A DNA stretch of 64,000 bases from Ahaetulla prasina (lineage: Eukaryota; Chordata; Lepidosauria; Squamata; Colubridae): contig NC_080546.1 of NCBI RefSeq assembly GCF_028640845.1, forward strand, positions 31,331,020-31,395,019, written 5' to 3'. The notes below the pieces were generated by a model. That model searched no databases. It saw only the letters and a list, made by a program, of their open reading frames with translations, and was not told the origin of the DNA. The position numbers were made by a program, and so were the translations under genes. Positions 58,168-64,000 of this stretch are shown here, in pieces (position 1 is the first letter of the stretch; each line of letters opens with the position of its first letter).

Positions 58168-58196
<29 letters not shown>
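57775..58196 (+). mobile_element. L2/CR1-group LINE 3' end with (AAAT)n tail
   Basis: It encodes A-F-S-V-A-A-P-A-L-W-N-E-L, then L-R-Q-L-P-D-L, then F-K-T-L-L-F-H-R-A-G-L-A in one frame, the usual end of these LINE proteins. The 3' UTR ends GCTGTAAACCGCCCTGAGTC, CTTCGGGAGAAGGGCGGTAT and (AAATA)n. The SINE at 29832 has the same tail. Confidence 0.85.
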
Positions 58197-58198
<2 letters not shown>

Positions 58199-58199
58199 C

Positions 58200-58974
58200 A
58201 TGGCCTGAACAATGTTGTGGCTTTCTTTTGTGTGACAGTCCTTCATACATATAGCATGTACAAAGGTGATTTTTAAAAAAAATATATTAATGGAAGGAAA
58301 AAACATGAAATCAATTAGATGGCACCAAAAGCTCAAAAATTTCCAGGGAGCAGAGAGATCTGGAAGATTCAGATTTGGCGGGGTGGGGGGGAGAGGCTGA
58401 ATTAAAATGCTTAATAAGACCATTATGAACTCCCATGGTAGATTTCTCTTAAAAGAGAGAACTATTCCTTTTTAATTTCAGTCACAGTTTACTGAAGTTT
58501 CTGACTTAGAAATGAATTTTGTGCAGCAATAATGTTTAGGGAATTAGGGAAGATTGAAAATGTAGAAAGATCTAGGAAGATTTCTCTTGCTCCATTTTTG
58601 CTAGCTTTTTTTCTCAGTGCTCTCTACTTCATTTTAATTTTGCTTTATAAAGTTAATATAAATTGAACCTTAGTAAGAAGTGTATTTCCCAACTGTATAC
58701 TATGATTTCTAAGAAAGTTGTTGCAAAGCAAATGCATTTAACGTATGAATAAAAACTGGGGGTTTTTACACTTGTGGGAGTGACTTTAAAGTGCTCCTTT
58801 GCTGAACATGTGAAGCATCCATCTTATAATGAAGCAGTTTTAGACTCACAAAAACAATGAAAAACTGATTTAAATTCTTTACCTCTCAGGGATTTTTCCA
58901 GAATTTTTGCAAACTGAAATTTGAAAAGTAGGAAAGGTCACATGTGACAGTTATAAACAAACTATTTAATTATT
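58200..58974. other. Unassigned sequence
   Basis: No gene or recognised repeat. Confidence 0.4.
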
Positions 58975-59720
58975 GATAGATGGATTGATTATGTGCCATT
59001 ACTGTTCACTCTTAGTGACCACATAAATATTTTCTTCATGAAAACTTGTCCCTAGCCTGGTCCTTCAAGTCAACTAATGGTGTTTTCACCAGCATTGTAA
59101 CTGAATCCATCCACTTTGTTGCTGGTCGTCCTAATTCTCTCTTTCTTTCTACATATCCCAGCATTAGACTTCTCCAAAGATCTTTGTATAATGTATCCAA
59201 AGTCGGATAAATTCAGTCTTGTTTGTGGCTTATTTAAAAACTCTTGGTGAATTTGCTTGATGATCCACTGGTTTGTTTTCTTGTCTGTCCATGGTGTTCG
59301 TAGGAGTTTTCTCCAACATCAAAGTTCAAAGCAGTAGTATTCTTCCTATTTTCTTCTTCAGAGTCCAACTTTCTCTTCCACAGAATGTCACAAGGAATAT
59401 CACAATCCTACCAAATGCTAGTCCAGGTGTATTTCATGATTACATGTTCCTTTACTGTCAATGATTTATCATAAAAGATAGAATGTACCACAATTTTGAT
59501 ATCTTCATTGTTAATGTTAAGGCTGATTGTTCTCTCTGTTTTCATTAGTTTGATCTTCATTTTATTTATTATAATCTGTTTTCTCACTTTGCTTCTTGAA
59601 TTTATTGCTAGAATTTGCAGATCCTTTGCATTTTTGGCTATTAGTATAGTGTTATCATAACAGAGATATTGGCAGAGAGTTTGTTCCTCCAATCTTAAAA
59701 CCATGGTAATTACTGATTAC
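58975..59720 (-). pseudogene. RTE/BovB-like LINE C-terminal fragment
   Basis: The minus strand encodes, with stops, Y-D-N-T-I-L-I-A-K-N (a degraded Y-A-D-D motif with L-I-A) and N-K-M-K-I-K-L-M-K. Further on it has V-D-H-Q-A-N and V-D-G-F-S. Plus-strand phrases such as CTTAGTGACCACATAAATAT and GCTGGTCGTCCTAATTCTC match a common squamate LINE read in antisense. RTE versus another clade is not certain. Confidence 0.55.
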
Positions 59721-60920
59721 TCCATAATTATAGTATAAAATTTATATTTTGCTTTTTTGGAAAAATTTGAAATACATATATAAGAATCAACTGAAGGAAT
59801 GGGGAAAAATTTAAAGAATGTATTTGAATCCTAAATCTATGATGATAGAAGGCACAGGGCAACCAAGGCTGTAAAAAAAAAAAGCAGTGAAATAAATAAA
59901 CGTTCTTCACGATAAAGAAACTCCACTATCCTCAGCTCTGAACAGGAATATATCTCTACTCAATCTCCTACTTATTAAATGATAAAAGAATTAAGCATTT
60001 TAAAAATAAATTAGAGGGTTGGAAGTAGGCAGGGAAAGAGCCATTTAGTGAACTGTTAGAACAGAAATAAAAGTAATTAGCTCCTGATTATTGGTTTGTA
60101 AGAACTAATTATACAGAAGCCGGCTTGGTTGCTTTATCTGTATGCACATGTTGTTCTGTTTGCTAGGGGAACATTAATTATAGTAGCACATTTTCTCTCA
60201 TTAAGAGAGTCTAAACCTCCCTTTAACTGGAAGTAGTGATCAGAAAAAGAAACTAATGCAATTTGCAGATGATTATCTTGGGAAAATAGTTGTCTTTTAG
60301 TACTTTCATTGCTGAAATCCTGAAATCCTACTACCAGAATGCAAAATTGCTTAAACACGGCAGACAGGCATAAGAAAACCCTGCCCCAAGAGAGAATTCA
60401 TTTAATCTCTTCCTTCTCTGTTGCAGTCCATGTGTCCTAGTAACAATTATTGAAGAAACCATTCACTGCTGTATTGAGATGAAATATGGCAGATATGAAT
60501 CTTCGGCTTAAATTTTGGGAAGATAGACCAAATCATAGCCACCGCATTAAAAAAAAGCAAATGGTTTGTTATTGATAATGAGACAGTGCCTCTCCCCTCC
60601 CCCCTTTTGCCTTGCTCTAAGGCAGTAGCTGCAAAGCTAGTCAGCAGGGCACTGGGACCAAACCTATTTCAGGGCTACTCTTCATTGTGCTGAGAGCCAC
60701 AGAAAATGAAACAATTTATGTCAATCTTGCAGGTAAACCTATTCCACAGACAATTAGAACTTGAGCAAGATTGCTAGATAGAGGCAGGACAATTTAGCCT
60801 ATTATATTCAGGCTTTCAAGATTTCTGTTTTTGAAACTGTCTTCAGAAGCTGGTGGAAAGAAAAGAGAGAGAACCTCTTCCACTCCAGAGGGAACTATGA
60901 CACATTCTATGGATCCTAGT
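59721..60920. other. Unassigned sequence
   Basis: No gene or recognised repeat. Confidence 0.4.
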
Positions 60921-61398
60921 TACCGTATTTTTCGGACTATAAGATGCACCGGAGTATAAAACGCACCAAGATTTCAAAGAGGAAAACAAGGGGGGGAAAT
61001 AGTTTTTGGCCTCCGCGCATCACGTTTTTGCCCTCCCCGGCCCCCAGGACCACTCATTTTGGCTTGGAAGACCAAAAACGGGCCCATTTTTTGGCCTCCG
61101 AAACCCTTTGTTCATCCCATTTTTGCATGGCAGGTTTGGGAGGCCAAAAATGGGTCCAAACCCCCCACATGCTGTGTTTTTGCCCTCTCCAGTCCCCAGG
61201 AGCACTCTGCAAGTCTCCCAAATCCTCTGCACATCCTGTTTTTGTGAAAAATGGGCCTCTTTTTTTTGCAAAAAAGGGATGTGAGGGGTGGGGTTTGGGG
61301 AGGCCAAAAGTGGCTGAATTCAATGTATTAAGACGCACCAAAATTTCCACCCTCATTTAGGGTGGAAAAAAGTGTGTCTTATACTCCAAAAAATACAG
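60921..61398. mobile_element. DNA element with TACCGTATTTTTCGGAC ends
   Basis: The left end TACCGTATTTTTCGGACTAT, with ATAAGATGCACC, is matched inversely by GTGTGTCTTATACTCCAAAA and AAATACAGCA. The middle is GC-richer with GGCCAAAAATGGG-type repeats. It shares ends, but not the middle, with 55354..55819. Confidence 0.7.
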
Positions 61399-61844
61399 CA
61401 ATATACCTGCCAATTTCTGCTTCTCTTTTCTGCTGTTTATTTTAAATTTATTTTCCAAGTAAAGAGGATTGCAGGATTAAAACCTTAGAACATAGAACTA
61501 AATTCTTACTCTATTATACTGAACAGAGGAGCCATTTCTGATAGGGGACAAATGTAATTCACATGTTAGCGAACCATGAAATTATGAACCACAATTAAAC
61601 TGCCAGCTCCTAAGAGAAGTTGTCTTCTATGTCCAATCAGCTCAAGAGGAGATATTCTGAGTTCTCCCTCCTAGGAAAGTAAAGGGAATATGGATATAAA
61701 ATAGGTTTTTTTCTATAGGTGTCCTGTCCCTATGGAATATGCTGCCTCTGGCAATGTGTAATGTTCCAATGCGAAGCAACTAAAAACCTAACTTTTTTAA
61801 AAAAAATTGAAAATTAGAAGTGATGCACTGGATTTGTTTTTAGC
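61399..61844. other. Unassigned sequence
   Basis: No gene or recognised repeat. Confidence 0.4.
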
Positions 61845-61852
61845 CCTTATGT

Positions 61853-62224
61853 CAGGGGATTCGAACTCAATTTCATTGAGGGCCGCATCAGGGTTGTGTT
61901 TGACCTCGGGGGGGGGCAGGGGTGTGTGAGCAGGGGAGCATGGCCAGCTCAACGTCACTCATGTTGGGAGTGCCTGTGGAGGCCAAGTGCTCTGCCAGCA
62001 AAAACGGAGCATGGGAGGGTCGCCTGCAGCCCTCGTGAGCTCAGTTTTCAGCTGTGACATCTCCTGCAACTCTCTGCCAGTGAAAACAGATCTCGGGAGG
62101 GCAGCCCGCAACTCTTGCAAGCTCCATTTTTGCTGGCAGAGGCACTGCGGGCCAGTCCTTCGCTGTATCCAGGGCAGCCAGATGTAAGCACCCCAGCCCC
62201 TGGGTCTTGAGTTTGACACCCCTG
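61853..62224 (-). mobile_element. hAT-like element, exact target duplication CCTTATGT
   Basis: The ends are CAGGGGATTCGAACTC and GAGTTTGACACCCCTG. Exact 8-mers CCTTATGT flank it (61845..61852 and 62225..62232). The body has CTCTGCCAGCAAAAACGGAG units. It belongs to the 1288..1933 family in reverse orientation. Confidence 0.92.
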
Positions 62225-62232
62225 CCTTATGT

Positions 62233-62903
62233 CCTTTGAGATGTATTATCATCGTTTATATTGTTGTTATGCTTTTTGATTATTATTCTTGGAAGTATTA
62301 TGATTTTCTTATTTAATATTAGCAACTCAGAGCTTCTGGGGCGAAGTGGAACATAAATATTAGTAAATTAATAAAGTAAATATGTGTATGATAGATTAAT
62401 GAAATAGACTTAATTCTGCAAAGATGCACTGATCATGGGTAGGACCACTATGCCATTGACATTGTAACATTTACTCAAATGTCTTTGAGGCTTGTTATTA
62501 AAGCCCTGATACCCACAGATGAAAATATCAGCCTCACCTGATAGATTTCAAATATCATCTCAGTGTTCTAGATTAAAAAAAAAATATTTCAACCCCTTTT
62601 ACTTAAGAAATGGTTCCTTAATATTTAAGAAAATACTTTTATGCATGCATGTTTCCATGTGAACAACAATCCTGATGCTGCAGAGTCCCAGTGGCATGCA
62701 AAGATTTCCTCTGGCAAATATTAGGATTGCAGCAGAATCTGCAGTGAAAATGAATGGAGCTAAGATAGCAGTTCTGACAGCAGATTCAAAGCCCTCCAGC
62801 ATTAAGGTTGTATTTACATAAAGATGGGTGGGTCTGTTATTATAGTGTAGTGATTTTTATTTTGACCTTTTTGACCACCTTGACTTTTTGATCTACCTCA
62901 GTG
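62233..62903. other. Unassigned sequence
   Basis: AT-rich with no recognised feature. Confidence 0.4.
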
Positions 62904-62908
62904 GATAC

Positions 62909-63196
62909 TGTTATGTCTAACAAGGTCCTCGGAGTTATGACGCGCCTGAGCCTTGACAACAGCCAGGCGGTCCCTGATTGGCTAAGATGCGCCGGGAGGA
63001 AAAAAGCGGGAGATTGGAAGTCCTGTCATTGGTTCAGCTCCTGAGGCAGCTAGTATATAAGGGCTGTCACCCAAGAGTTGGTTGTCTGTGTTTTACGCGT
63101 TACCTCGTTGTGATCAATAGCTGAGCTAATAAAAGGTTGTGTTTATTACAACCTCTGTGTGAGACTCTTTTGTACCCACTAGCCACCGATTTAATA
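62909..63196 (+). mobile_element. Solo LTR, 288 bp, 5-bp target duplication GATAC
   Basis: It starts TGTTATGTCTAAC and ends CGATTTAATA; the tips TGTTA and TAATA differ from a perfect inverted pair by one C-to-T change. Exact 5-mers GATAC flank it (62904..62908 and 63197..63201). It has a TATA box (TAGTATATAAGGGCTG) near 63050..63066 and AATAAA within CTAATAAAAGG near 63127..63132. It is GC-richer than its surroundings and lacks the open U3 frame of the other two LTRs, so it is another family. Retrovirus-like or Ty3/gypsy origin is undecided. Confidence 0.88.
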
Positions 63197-63201
63197 GATA
63201 C

Positions 63202-64000
63202 TACTGTGGCAACAAAATATGAATGCCTTAAGGAAGAGACTAGTACCAATGTTTGATTGGGTTCTTATGCTACCAAAATCACCCTTGTCAACTGTTGATT
63301 TCAAATTTTCTGTCCCTGCATGAGTCTAAAGACATGCTTATGCAGAATTTATAGTTAAATCTAGCAACAGCAAATCAAATCCAGTGCTAAGTTTCTGTTT
63401 GCCCACTTAGGAGATACAATGATCGAGCATTTTATAGATGAGAAAAGTGGATATGAGACCAATTCCCACCACGGAATTTCTGACAGTGATAATAATAGCA
63501 ATTACTCTACATTTGGTTCACAAAGTCCATCTTGGGACTATGTTATTTATGCATTATGAATGCTTTTAGACAGCTTCAATAATTTAATTTAAATGGCTTA
63601 CAAGCAATAAAATATAGAAATATATGAAAAAATATCAATAGATTGAGCAATGAAATACAACCAATATTATATTACAATATTATAATCTTTAAATGGTATG
63701 TCCTTGAGGGATAGACATTTATCACATAGGTAATTCTAGTAAATCCCCAAATGCATATTGATAAAGCCACAGTTTTAATAACTTCCTGAGTATAGTAAAT
63801 GATAGTCATTAAGATTCATTATTCATCTATTGTATTTCCCAAGTTGTGAGGATTTTAGCAAGGGGTCTCTGCAGGCACACATTGTAGATCTCATGGGAGG
63901 TGCAGAATTTAGATTGCTAAGGCCCTAAACTACATAAAGCTTGATTTAAAAGTTAAATCAGAAGATCTCAGAATGTTACACACTAAAAAAAATTGAAAAT
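63202..64000. other. Unassigned sequence
   Basis: AT-rich with no gene or recognised repeat to the end of the window. Confidence 0.4.

Noticed and set aside
61000..61360. Several overlapping ~95-138-codon frames
   Set aside because: Internal repeats of the element at 60921..61398 open several frames on both strands at once.

Overview
The window is nuclear DNA from a squamate reptile, most likely a snake. The evidence is a spliced vertebrate gene with a long intron, together with squamate-type repeats: tRNA-derived SINEs, CR1-clade LINEs tailed with AGAAT/AATAG microsatellites (a known snake pattern), BovB/RTE-like and L1-like LINE remnants, and many hAT-like miniature elements. There are no operons, CRISPR arrays, rRNA genes or credible tRNA genes.

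One host gene can be supported: arylsulfatase J (ARSJ), on the minus strand. Exon 1 (47412..47084) lies in a CpG island (about 47140..48140) and encodes a hydrophobic leader, the metal-binding Asp pair and the Cys-X-Pro-Ser-Arg sulfatase signature. After a 22.6-kb intron, exon 2 (24434..23060) encodes the rest of the enzyme. The join restores an Arg codon and gives 567 residues with every expected catalytic residue. Both coding exons are inside the window and are intact.

The rest is transposable elements and simple repeats in AT-rich sequence. Three solo LTRs can be delimited by exact 5-bp target duplications (11400..12026 plus, 33297..33818 minus, 62909..63196 plus). At least a dozen hAT-like elements can be delimited by 7/8 or 8/8 matching 8-bp duplications. 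At 13728..15333 one SINE has been split by three separate hAT-like insertions. Two large tandem duplications are present: 710 bp at about 26262..27690 and 1246 bp at 51131..53622. The latter is nearly sequence-identical and bounded by a 13-bp microhomology.

The best candidate for an underdescribed system is a set of inverted-repeat structures at about 7.6-7.8, 12.7-12.85 and 33.1-34.1 kb. They share the layout CTGAAGA, a 5-6-bp hairpin, then GAAAC(G/A)TC. This resembles a hammerhead-ribozyme core with one extra base and may mark Penelope-like retroelement ends. That interpretation is inference; the shared layout is directly visible. No new protein-coding system was found.
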